A program made the position numbers and the translations under genes. This document shows positions 22,833-33,700 of a stretch of DNA of 64,000 bases, piece by piece. Numbering within the stretch: the first letter of the stretch is position 1; every line of letters begins with the position of its first letter. The stretch lies in the NCBI RefSeq assembly GCF_031143425.1, contig NC_090444.1:1535668782-1535732781 (forward strand). Reading direction: 5' to 3'. Under the pieces are notes generated by a model. The model saw nothing but the letters and a program-made list of their open reading frames with translations. It had not been told where the DNA came from and searched no databases. Source of the DNA: Pleurodeles waltl (lineage: Eukaryota; Chordata; Amphibia; Caudata; Salamandridae).

Positions 22833-24847
22833 TTTATGACAATATGCCAAAAGTATCTCAGTGAGTACCCTCAGTATGAGGATGAGAAATATACACAAGA
22901 TATATGTACACAATACCAAAATTATGCAGTAATAGCAAAAGGAAGTAATGCAAGCAGTGTAAAGTTACAATAGATTGCAATAGGAGCACATAGGTATAGG
23001 GGCAACACAAAACATATACTCCAAAAGTGGAATGCGAACCACGAATGGACCCCAAACCTATGTGAGCTTGTAGAGGGTCGCTGGGACTGTAAGAAAACAG
23101 TGAGGGTTAGAAAAATAGCCCACCCCAAGACCCTGAAAGGTAGGTGCAAAGTGCACCTACAACCCCCAGAGAGCACAGAAGTCGTGATAGGGGGATTCTG
23201 CAAGGAAAACCAACACCAGCAATGCAACAACAGTGGATTTCTGGACCTGAGTACCTGTAAGACAAGGGGACCAAGTCCAAGAGTCGCGACAGTGTCGAGA
23301 GCGGGCAGGAGCCCAGGAAATGCCAGCTGAGGGTGCAAGGAAGCTGCCACCGGATGGAAGAAGCTTGGTGTTTTGCAAGAACGAAGAGGACTAGGAACTT
23401 CCCCTTTGGAGGATGGATGTCCCACGTCGTGAAGAAGCTTGCAGAGGTGTTTCCACGCAGAAAGACTGCAACCAAGCCTTGCTAGCTGCAACAGTCGCGG
23501 TTAGGGTTTTTGGATGCTGCTGTGGCGCAGAAGGGACCAGGATGTCGCCACTTGGATGAGGAGACAGAGGGGGCACCCAGCAAGGCAGGGAGCCCTCACA
23601 GAAGCAGGCAGCACCCGCAGACATACCGGATCAGGCACTTAGAAGAGGAGTGAACCGGAGTCCACCCGAAGTCAGAAAAGGGAGTGCCACGACGCTGGAG
23701 GACAACTCAGAAGGTTGTGCACTGCAGGTTAGAGTGTCGGGGACCCAGGCTTGGCTGTGCACGAAGGAAATCCTGGAAGAGTGCACAGGAGCCGGAGCAG
23801 CTGCAAATCACGCAGTACCCAGCAATGCAGTCTAGCGTGGGGAGGCAAGGACTTACCTCCACCAAACTTGGACTGAAGAGTCACTGGACTGTGGGAGTCA
23901 CTTGGACAGAGTTGCTGAGTTCCAGGGACCACGCTTGTCGTGCTGAGAGGGGACCCAGAGGACCGGTGATGCAGTCTTTTGTTGCCTGCGGTTGCAGGGG
24001 GAAGATTCCGTTGACCCACTGGAGATTTCTTCAGAGCTCCTGGTGCAGAAAGGAGGCAGGCTACCCCCAGAGCATTCACCACCTGGAAACAGTCGAAAAA
24101 GCCGACAGGATGAGCAATACAAGGTTGCTAGTAGTCCTCTTTTCTACTTTGTTGCGGTTTTGCAGGCGTCCTGAGCAGTCAGCGGTCGATCCTTTGGCAG
24201 AAGGTGAAGAGGGAGATGCAGAGGAACTCTGGTGAGCTCTTGCATTCGGTATCTGAAGAATTCCCCAAAGCAGAGACCCTAAATAGCCAGAAAATTAGGT
24301 TTGGCTACCTAGGAAGGAGGATTGGCTACTAAGAGAGGTAAGAGCCTATCAGAAGGAGTCTCTGACGTCACCTGCAGGCACTGGCCACTCAGAGCAGTCC
24401 AGTGTGCCAGCAACACCTCTGTTTCCAAGATGGCAGAGGTCTGGGGCACACTGGAGGAGCTCTGGGCACCTCCACTGGGAGGTGCAGTTCAGGGGAGTGG
24501 TCAATCCCCTTTCCTTTGTCCAGTTTTGCGCCAGAGCAGGGCTGGGGGATTCCTAAACCGGTGTAGACTGGCTTATGCAGAAATGGGCAGCATCTGTGCC
24601 CATCAAAGCATTTCCAGAGGCTGGGGGAGGCTACTTCTCCCCAGCCATCACACCTATTTCCAAAGGGAGAGGGTGTCACACCCTCTCTCAGAGGAAATCC
24701 TTTGTTCTGCCTTCCTGGGCCAGGGCTGCCTGGACCCCAGGAGGGCAGAAACCTGTCTGAGGGGTTGGCAGCAGCAGCAGCTGCAGTGGAGACCCCGTAA
24801 AGGCAGTTTGGCAGTACCCGGGTTCTGTGCTAGAGACCTGGGGATGC

Positions 24848-24895
24848 ATGGAATTGCCCCCAATACCAGAATGGTATTGGGGTGACAATTCCATG
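24848..24895. repeat. Long hairpin inside the solo LTR
   Basis: CATGGAATTG and CCCCAATACCA on the left pair with TGGTATTGGGG and CAATTCCATG on the right, leaving a three-base loop and a small internal bulge. In the second LTR copy the left arm is missing because of an internal deletion. Confidence 0.7.
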
Positions 24896-25689
24896 ATCCT
24901 AGACATGTTACATGGTCAGGTTCGGAGTTACCATGGTGACGCTACATATAGGTATTGACATATATGTAGTGCACGCGTGTAATGGTGTCCCCGCACTCAC
25001 AAAGTCTGGGGAATTTGCCCTGAACAATGTGGGGGCACCTTGGCTAGTGCCAGGGTGCCCACACACTAAGTAACTTTGCACCCAACCTTCACCAGGTGAA
25101 TGTTAGACATATAGGTGACTTATAAGTTACTTAAGTGCAGTGGTAAATGGCTGTGAAATAACGTGGATGTTATTTCACTCAGGCTGCACTGGCAGGCCTG
25201 TGTAAGAATTGTCAGATCTCCCTATGGGTGGCAAAAGAAATGCTGCAGCCCATAGGGATCTCCTGCAACCCCAATACCTTGGGTACCTCAGTACCATATA
25301 CTAGGGAATTATAAGGGTGTTCCAGTATGCCAATGTGAATTGGTGAAATTGGTCACTAGCCTGTTAGTGACAATTTGGAAAGCAGAGAGAGCATAACCAC
25401 TGAGGTTCTGGTTAGCAGAGCTTCAGTGAGACAGTTAGGCATCACACAGGGAACACATACATATAGGCCACAAACTTATGAGCACTGGGGTCCTGGCTAG
25501 CAGGGTCCCAGTGACACATAACAAACATACTGACTACATAGGGTTTTCACTATGAGCACTGGGCCCTGGCTAGCAGGATCCCAGTGAGACAGTGAAAACA
25601 CCCTGACATATACTCACATACAGGCCAAAAGTGGGGGTAACAAGGCTAGAAAGAGGATACTTTCTCACAGTAGGCCTAGATCTCTAAAC

Positions 25690-26200
25690 CAATTTGAGGC
25701 CCATCTAAATGTGTATTTGGGTTTAATTTGTCCCATTACTCTTTCTGAGAACGTTAGATATAGGAACTCAGATTTCTGCTAGTTTAGCTAAATCTTTGAC
25801 ACTATTGAGAATGCTGTAATATACTGGTGGAGTCTGAGGCTTCTGTGTGTCAAAGTCATAAGTATGTTGTCCACACCAATATGATTCCAAGAATCGTATC
25901 CTGTTGTCTTATTTAAATAGAAAATGGTTTGTCAGGGATCTGAAACAGAAGGATGACGGAGGCATTCTAACCCTCTTTGTAGATCAAAAGGTTTTGATGG
26001 AAGACCATTTACTCATATCCTGGGTTTTGGAGCTTTGCAACGAGCCCGGGTTCATTCCTTCATTCTTGTATCGATACCTGTCTTATCCAGTAGTTCTTCT
26101 AAATATCTCTATCAAACCCAATCAAATGTCATTTCAACATCAAGGCTGGTGTTGCATTAAAGGTGGCTGGCCATGTGTGGTGATGAACTTAATTCACCTT
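25690..26200 (-). pseudogene. L1-type reverse transcriptase palm remnant
   Basis: Minus-strand translation gives LDVEMTFDWV (family LDAEKAFDRV), then YLEELLDKTGI, VNGLPSKPFDLQRGLE (family NG...S.PF.L.RGTRQG) and VDNILMTL (family ADDILL; catalytic DD changed). At least seven in-frame stops occur. The frame runs on across the solo LTR into 22,581-22,412. Confidence 0.8.
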
Positions 26201-26759
26201 TGAGCTGACGTAATTTCCTACTATTTCCAGTCCCTTTTATGGATGTAGTAACTTTAGAAGTGCAGTTGTGAATAGCAATGGGCTTACAGTTTTTTGGGTG
26301 AATGAATGTCCCTACCAAAACTCCTCCCTAGCACACTAACCTCTCCCTTACACCCATCCTTTCTCCACTCTAACCCCTCCCATTTAGTAGTATGTCCCTT
26401 TTTCCTGTGACTCCCCTGGGTCCTCTCACATTTACTATTAAGTAGTAAAATTACATGTATAAGGATCACCCTGTCAAAAAAAATAAGAGAGGTGTCAGTG
26501 AAGATTTACACTCGTAGGCTTGTAAATCACACTTTGTAGTGCCTTAGCAGTACTAGTGTCGTACTACAAAGGTACTTCAAAATACAGTTTGTGGATAGGC
26601 CCCAAAGTTTTCTGGGATATGAAGGTATAGGCAATGTGGGAGTGTGACCTGTGCACATGTGAAAAGACAGAATAATGTTGTGTGCTAGGATTTAAACTTC
26701 CCACATGTCTTTCAAGGCCCTGAAAGCTCCTATATGGACCTTTCAAGGCTTCTCCTAAT

Positions 26760-27170
26760 CTCAACCCACTAACAAGTTCTGCACTCATGTCATGTTAAGA
26801 TCCCCTCCCAGGATTACCCACAGTGTCTTCTAGGAATTAGACTGAATGTGAACTGAGCAAGTCACATTTGAATGTTACTAAATCTAAGTTCTGGGTCCTT
26901 TGTTATTGACCCTTTTGCCACGTATAAACCATGTCTGCAAAAAACTGATCGACTTGCTGCTTTGGAAGATGCTGATGCCCAACACTGTAAGGTATATGGT
27001 AGATGTTTCATTATGGTTTGGTCTTTTCGAAGTAGGTGAGTCTCCTGAAGGAGCACAATATCAGGTTCATCACTGCAAATCTAGTTCCACACTTTATATC
27101 TCCGATCAGGGAAATTTAGTCCTTTGACTTTGAGAGACATTATCTTGATAAGCATAATGAGTACTCACCA
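26760..27170 (-). pseudogene. L1-type endonuclease remnant
   Basis: On the minus strand I read VLLQETHLLRKDQ followed by LQCWASASSKAASRS and ITKDPELRFSNIQM, the usual first two blocks of an APE-type LINE endonuclease (QETHL, then S-S-KAAG, then GRF). The AGV of the second block is degraded. It is part of the minus-strand LINE. It does not encode a complete enzyme. Confidence 0.7.
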
Positions 27171-28450
27171 AGTTTGGCCCTGTAAGCTGAGTGCAATTAT
27201 TAGCGCTAACTATCTGTATTACTCGGATTACCTTTTGAATCGTGTCATTGACAAAGACAGTTGAAAAATGTGTATGGATTGCATATCAATTGACAAACAA
27301 CAAGCTGTGCACTGTTTCACCTCTGCTAAGTCACCACTCCAAATCATGTTTCCTATTGTGCAGGTAAAGGGACTAGAGGACATAATCAAATCCTGGTTAC
27401 ATTTTTATGACTTTAAACCATCCAGGCTCCTCTCTTGTAGACCTTGGGAAATGTGGTACATTGATACCTTCTGATGCTGGTAATGTTATTTCAAATGTGG
27501 TTCTTGCCCTCTATGTCTCCCACTCTATACTGTCTACTTCCCATCCAACTTGAGTATACCAGTTCACTACATAGGCAAGCCTTTTTTTACTTTCATCAGG
27601 CTGAATACCCCTTTGAGTATCTAGTTCAAGATTGGGTCAGGTCTTTAGATTCTTGTCCCACTAGTACAATTGTCCCTTGGATGCCCTGGTGAATTTGACA
27701 ACAGAGTTTTTATATGATCTTGTGTGTGCACTGGTTTCAGTTCCCATTAGTCATTCCCAGCTGATGAAGTAAGTTAGATACCTAGAAACTTCAGACCCTC
27801 CTCATGATCACTTACCACTCTGTCCACTCCTTTCCATGTGCACTGTTGTGCTATTAGGAGAATCCAGCAATATTTAATATTCTTATCAGTCAAGATTTCA
27901 TATTAGTGGTTGTTCTCTCTCCTCTTCTGAAATATATTCATCACCTGGTTCTGTTTTCAAAGCCTTGGCACTTGGTGTGTAGTTGCTTGAATTGGTGTTC
28001 TAGGTGTGCTGAAGATCTGTGGGAAAATTACTTTGATGATGCAGTGGTTTCAAGCCTGGATTCTGCTAGCTTCAAATTTTGATTCAGAGAACCCATTTTT
28101 CCCTTTATTTTAGCCATGCCTCTACCCATGTCAGCACTGCTGGACTAGCTGTGATGGGCTTGTCCAGCTGGGATTGCAAGTCAGCCATGCAAGATTTCAT
28201 GAAAGGGGGACTATTGTCTGGGTTGCCATAGGTTCAGTCCCCAAAGAATTAGCCTCTCGCTCTTTTGAAGTCAAGAATTTTTTAATGTCTTTCCTTTTAA
28301 ATCTATTTATGCTTTTTGGCAGCTAAGCTACCCCAACTTCTGCAAGTTCTTCTTTTCTGTGAGGAGGCATCACCATGACAGCTACCTTTGTTCTTGCACA
28401 ATGGATGGAGTACTTCCTGAGCGAGAAAGCAGGGGCTCACTTTCAGTCTT

Positions 28451-29799
28451 TGTATTTCAGCCCCAATGATTATACTCTATATTAGAAAGGTCTTTGGGTT
28501 TCTCCCTTCTTATAGTTTCCATAAACTACCACGATAAAGATTAGTATTTTCACATATTCAAATTAGTAATTTTATGGTCTTATTTAATGTTTCTAGGGCT
28601 GTTGAAATATGGGTCCCTTCCATCGTGCAGTCCAAACCAGTACTTTCCTGTGCTTAAGTGAGCAATCATATGCTTTTCACTTTAGAGAGCTGAAGAAGTG
28701 AATGGGGAGACTCAAGTTATTTGTTTTGATGTTTTGCCCCTTCACAGCTGGATGAGCCAGTTCCGATTACTGCCACTCAGTTTTCCTCCTCAGTTCAGTG
28801 TCCACTGCTCTCCCAACATCTGTAGATCCCTTGTATATTCCTTCACCTGCATATAACTTAAAGTCTCTTTTTTGGGGGGACAAGTACATGCATGCTACTC
28901 TGTGTTGTTCTCCGGCTCTATGGAGTGGGCATGACATGGATTTCCAGCTTCTATCACTGATGCGGCTTCAACACACTGCTGACTTCATGGAAACTGTTGC
29001 TGCGCCGTCCGGGATCCAAAGAAATGGAATGTATTCCAACTGCTGCATCACACACTAGAAGATCCATCTCAGGGAGATGAGAAAGTACTCCACTTGCTAT
29101 TTTCTGTTTCTATGGAGGAAATGTAGCACACTCTTTGACCTGGGTCCGGAGCCCAGAGCTGCGCAACTGTGTTACTACCCTGGTGCAATCTTGGCCAGAA
29201 GTCTATCAAAATCTAATTTTCACATTGATTTTGCATTATTCTTTCACCTACATGCTGCAAATTTAAAATGCAAAGCATTTTTCTGAGAAAACATCAGTAA
29301 ATGGTCAATATAGGCTTTTTTATGTCTGACTTTTAAGCACAGGGGTCTACTGCCTTTTACTCCAACATGAGTTTAAGCATGTCCTATCTTTTTATGGTCT
29401 GGTGCGGCAGCACAGCTGTAGCCAGACAATCAAGTGAGAGCCACCAGGAGAGGGGCGTCGCATATGTTGGTAGTCAGGAGTACGTGTTTTGATTGGGCAA
29501 AAGTTGGGTGCTTCCACAAAAAGTGCTTGTCTTCCACACAGCTGCAATACTTTTATATATATTTAACCATGTACCTGAGCTTGAACCTTCAGGGGTGCAC
29601 ACATTCCACTGTGTTGCTATTAAGGTCTTAGTTAACTAGATCATTTATAGTGTTTTGTCTAGCAGCACAGATGGGATAAGAGCCGCCATTAACTGAAATG
29701 GATAACAGCTTCAGACTTGACTTGTGTACAGGGAATTGTTATGCCTGTTGCCATAGATGCGGACTGAAGTTATTTCAAAGGCAGTAATACAAGTTTAAC
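28451..29799. other. Unassigned, possibly 5' UTR of the minus-strand LINE
   Basis: No family motif is visible. The stretch may include the 5' non-coding region of the L1-type LINE, but no boundary or target duplication is seen. The short open frames have no support. Confidence 0.25.
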
Positions 29800-30690
29800 T
29801 GTGGGTTCTTGTTACATTATGTTTCAGGCCACAGAAAGGTATTTGGTTACATGTAATCTCACAGATTATCAGCGTAGGCAAGGATTATGGTGCTGGTCAC
29901 CCACTCTGACAAAACATGGGAGTAAAATTTCACTGTGATGGTTCTTGGCAGGCCCTATTAAGACGGACTGTATGGTGTTTTGGCCAGCTTCTGCACACTT
30001 CTACATGCCTAGGTTGTATACAGTGTCGAGGGTAGATTATTCACTTCCTCACTTCAGTGGCAAATTCTATGTCCGATTCCTTAGATGTGATCTGTTTAAA
30101 ATGAAGAGTCATCACAAAATAACTACTTACCTATTGCGAGAAGACAAACAGCTCTTATGGGTGGATTGTTACTACACTGTGCTAAATCCCATAGGGAGGC
30201 ATTTGATACATGGAATCTGGCAGATCAGGGTGTTGGTGCTGGTGAACCACCTGAATAAATCATGGGGATAGATGATTTGCACTATGGAAATCGTTTTTAG
30301 GATCTAATAGTAGGGATTTGGATTGATTTAACAACTGCATTTTGTACTTAATTGTAATTTTATTGCGATATACCTGAGGGTTGCCTTGTTGGAGCATGTC
30401 TGAACCAACAAAGTAAGTCTGCGTTAGTTATTGTGCTAGGTCAATGAGAAAGGTTATAATCCTGATTTCTTATAATGAAAAGTTACAATAAAGGCTGTAT
30501 TGTCTGATCAATGGATTTTGAAAATCATATGTGAAAGTCAATAGACATTTAAAGGCATTTAAAGGTAGATTGCTATTAGTCTCTATTAAAGCCTACCTAT
30601 AGATATTTTGTTACAGATAATCTATGGTTGCATCTCCGACAAACCATGAGTATAGAAGATGTTTACTGTTAGAATCCTTTTTAGGTCCTC
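29800..30690. repeat. Diverged tandem repeat, about 350-390 bp units
   Basis: Three segments share an ordered set of words: GGGTTCTTGTTACATTATG...TTTGGTTACATGTAATCT...CAGATTATC (from about 29,808); GGGTGGATTGTTACTACAC...TTTGATACATGGAATCT...CAGATCAGG (30,160); and AAGGTAGATTGCTATTAG...TTTTGTTACAGATAATCT (30,562). In units one and two a GGTGCTGGT block and an ACATGGG or TCATGGG block follow. The offsets are about 352 and 391 bases. The units are old and indel-rich. Confidence 0.5.
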
Positions 30691-31470
30691 TTAGGAGAGA
30701 TAGTATTTTGCTTTGCCATCTGTAATTTTGTGTAGTAGGTAATTATATGACTGAATGTCTGGTTGTTGTCTTCTGGGAAAGCTTATGCTTCGAACAGGAT
30801 TTCATTAATATTGAATCCTTCTATCCCTATTATATTATTGTTGTACCATTCCAAGATGATTAGTACACTAGTTCTAAATGTGGCTCCCACGCTTGAGCTT
30901 TACAACAATAGACTATTTGCAATACCTTTGCAAGATGGACATCTGCTAATATGTTTAGTTGGGTATTCAAAACATATGCCCGCTATGTTTCAGAAGACAG
31001 AATGTTTTCTTTTTTTCTACTTGTATTCTTTTACTTTATCTTGCATATGTTGTTGAGTTTCTGTGTGTTTTATTGTTTTGTGGTTTATCAGAGAGTGAAT
31101 GGAAGGATGTCAATGGACTGACGAAGGGATACATGAGTGCAAACATTAGTGACAGAGTGCATGTATGAAAATTGTATTGAGTGCCTACACCCATCAGTGA
31201 CACAAAAGGCATAAACTTTCATTCATGTCAGGCCAACTGTTATTGCCAATGTTTGTTTTAGATGCAAACAGGAAAAATACACTCTTCAGTTTTGCATCTC
31301 TAGAACTTTATGCAACTGGCCACAATTTTTGCTCACAATTACAGTTTTAAAAACAGATATGGTAATTTAGAAGTAAAAGGATTTTTAAAATATATATTGT
31401 TTTCTTTTTTGGGTGGTGGGGGCTGAATAGATTTACTTTGCAGTTCACTGGCCACACAAGAGATAAAATA
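30691..31470. other. Gene-free AT-rich intron sequence
   Basis: I see no transposon end, reading frame with motifs or repeat in this stretch. It is T-rich on the plus strand near 31,000-31,080. Confidence 0.3.
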
Positions 31471-31474
31471 CTAA

Positions 31475-32010
31475 GGCCCAAATTTAAGAAAAGTGGTGCT
31501 TCATTCATGAAGTGCCACTTTTCTTTCTGCCCATTGTGCCCCCCCAATGCCACCATGTGTGCACCATGTTTAACATACGGTGCACCATGGTGCAGGTTAG
31601 GGACAATAACGCCATCATTTTTTATGCTGTTACTGTACTTTGCAGAATTAGCACCAAAAATGTTGGCGCTAATCCTGCAAAGTACAGAGGCCCATTAAAA
31701 TAATGGTGTGCCTCATTTTAACCCTTGCTCTGTGCAGGCAATAACAATGCTGCTAAAAATGGCGCAGTGGAATCTCATTGATTCTACTGCTCCATTTTTG
31801 CAGGCCCCCTAACGGAGAAACTCCCCCCCTTGTGTACATTATACCTGGCACAGGCATAATGTGGCGCAAAGAGTTTACAAAGTGGCGCAATGCGTGCATT
31901 GCACCACTTTGTAAAAATGGTGCAGTGTTTTTGCCACACTATCCCCACATTAGCATTAAAAAAATGAGGCTAATGTGGCAAAGGTTGGCACAAGGCCCTT
32001 CTTAAACTTA
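31475..32010. mobile_element. Harbinger-like non-autonomous element, about 535 bp
   Basis: The left end is TAA (31,472-31,474) followed by GGCCCAAATTTAAGAA. The right end contains AAGGCCCTTCTTAAACTT, whose reverse complement resembles the left end but has lost the terminal GGGCC. Inside are modules typical of this superfamily here, such as TTTGCAGAATTAGCACC facing GGCGCTAATCCTGCAAA and AAAGTGGCGCAATGC facing GCATTGCACCACTTT. There is no coding capacity. Confidence 0.65.
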
Positions 32011-33169
32011 TATGTTCGATTCTCAGGGGATTTAGAATGCACTGTGGGGTCTACTGCACATATGCCATGAGGGAGATACAATCTCCACGCACTTTCTTTG
32101 GTGAGACATCCAGTGTACTTCCTCCAGACAAGATCTGTAGGTAAGGAAGGAGAAGTGGAGGTTGTGCTGCCCTTTTTGTCCTCTGGTCAGCACTCAGCTG
32201 TCGTGGGTATCCAACAGTTTTACTTTTGTGAGGGTGGTGGAACCTGGGACAGCCTACAGCTGCTGATGTCCTGTTTGCAATTGTGAATTGGACACAGACA
32301 GCAGACTAGACCTCCTGCACCATGAATTTTGCAAGGCTGACCTTGCCTCAGTGTCGTGGTTGCAGTTGTGAACAGGGCAGTGGAGCAGCTGACAGTTGCT
32401 ACAAATGTCTAACGCCTTAACTGACCTGGCTATCCTAAACCCCAGCAAAATTGATGTGTTAGAGGTGCCAACTGTCCAGTTGGTGATAATTCAGTGGACT
32501 CACTCCCTTTCTCTTGGGTAAGGTGGGGGTCTGAGTGGGGCTGTTCTGCAGGATAGGGACAGACCCATATCCTACCCTTGCCCAGCAGAGCTGGAGATAT
32601 TAGTATTCGGGAGCATAAATATATTATAATAAATATTTTTAAAATGTACAAATAAAACACAATTATTACTTAACTATAAAAGGAGCATTTTTTAATCTAG
32701 AAATTAATGTAAGATTACATTTTATTTAAATACAAATAACATACTTTTAATTAATTCTATACATCACATTAACTAATAATTAAAGCATAGTAAAAATGTG
32801 TTTTTGTTTGAGGTGGGAACTTCTCTCTTAGTTTAGAGTTCAGAAAATAATTGTATTTAAAATAGGGAAAAGTAAAAGTTTAAATTAAATATGAGTGGGA
32901 ATGGAATGTGCCGGTTGAATTTGCAGGACTAGAACAATCTTCCAGGGCCCTTGACAAAGACTAGGGAACATTTACGAAGGAGTGGGGACCTGAAGTGGAC
33001 CGATAACCCTGACCCAGCCCTTGGCCAGGGACAGAGTGTGTGCCCTCTAACCCCTCCCAACCACTTCCTCATCTTCGGTCTAGACAATGAAATGAATAGT
33101 GGAGACAGAGACAGCAACTGCCCATCTTGGCCAATTGGCAAGGCAAGAGAGGATTTATTTTTATATCCT
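32011..33169. other. Gene-free stretch, nothing recognised
   Basis: An AT-rich core (32,590-32,900) is flanked by GC-richer sequence. No motif-bearing frame or repeat boundary is visible. Confidence 0.3.
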
Positions 33170-33700
33170 TGCACCTTTGATAATACCAGGATGTTTTTAA
33201 GCCATCCTGTTCCTACCAGGCTGGGGTGGTGGGCTTGGAGGTCTGTTTCCATTTTTAGGTCGAGCGCATAAGGGCTGTGACCTGTTGTAAGTATTGTGGG
33301 CTTATAACTAAGCCCACCACACGCCCATCACTTTCACTCGTTCGTGGGCTTGCTTTTTAAAAATCTGTTGCTATCATTGGTAACTGCTTTACATTTTTTT
33401 CTCCTGGGGGTGGTTTGGTTACCGCCTTGGATATCAACCCTGTTATATGGATAATTGCACATTTGCCTGTATGTTTGCCTGTGAGGAAACTTCTTTTTCT
33501 CTTTGTGTCTCTTCTTTTCGCTCATGCTCATGGCAGCCATGGCACTTTGAATCGGCTTGCTTATGTCAATGGTTTTGCTTTTCATATTCAATTTAAGTGG
33601 CAAGAAAAGTCCAGTTAGGAATTTACAACGCTAATAGCTCGAACCCGAGAAAACGCGAGAACCATTGCATTGCAAATGCTTGTTTAACTCTCATGAGCTT
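33170..33700. repeat. Probable dispersed repeat, class unknown
   Basis: The stretch with GTGGGCTTATAACTAAGCCC (an inverted module at 33,297-33,316), CACTCGTTCGTGGGCTTGC and GTATGTTTGCCTGTGAGG has the texture of an abundant salamander repeat that I recall only vaguely. No second copy exists in the window, and ends are not defined. CpG dinucleotides are kept near 33,640-33,660. Confidence 0.3.

Larger units (their letters stand above)
22587..25669 (-). mobile_element. 3.08-kb solo LTR with 5-bp target duplication
   Basis: On the minus strand the unit starts TGTGAGAAAGTATCC and ends CCTCCTACA, i.e. TG...CA. On the plus strand GTAGG flanks it on both sides (22,582-22,586 and 25,670-25,674), a 5-bp duplication typical of LTR-element integration. 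It splits a LINE reading frame cleanly. It has no coding region with family motifs. A minus-strand AATAAA lies about 240 bases before its end. A strong hairpin is at 24,848-24,895. A second, shorter copy lies at 59,701-62,225. The length is extreme for an LTR; a non-autonomous retroelement with the same ends is an alternative. Confidence 0.75.
22412..28450 (-). mobile_element. Decayed L1-type LINE split by a solo LTR
   Basis: Reading from high to low coordinates there are: a weakly ORF1-like stretch (about 28,430-27,270), endonuclease (27,170-26,760), reverse transcriptase (26,200-25,690), then a 3.1-kb LTR insertion, then the continuation of the reverse transcriptase C-terminal part (22,581-22,412). 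The part of 26,220-26,760 between endonuclease and reverse transcriptase is too short and contains unrelated-looking sequence, so an internal deletion or insertion is likely. The 5' limit is uncertain and may extend to about 29,500. It is full of stops. Confidence 0.7.

Noticed and set aside
22922..23491. 189-codon minus-strand frame in the solo LTR
   Set aside because: It has no family motif and is not kept open in the homologous part of the second copy.
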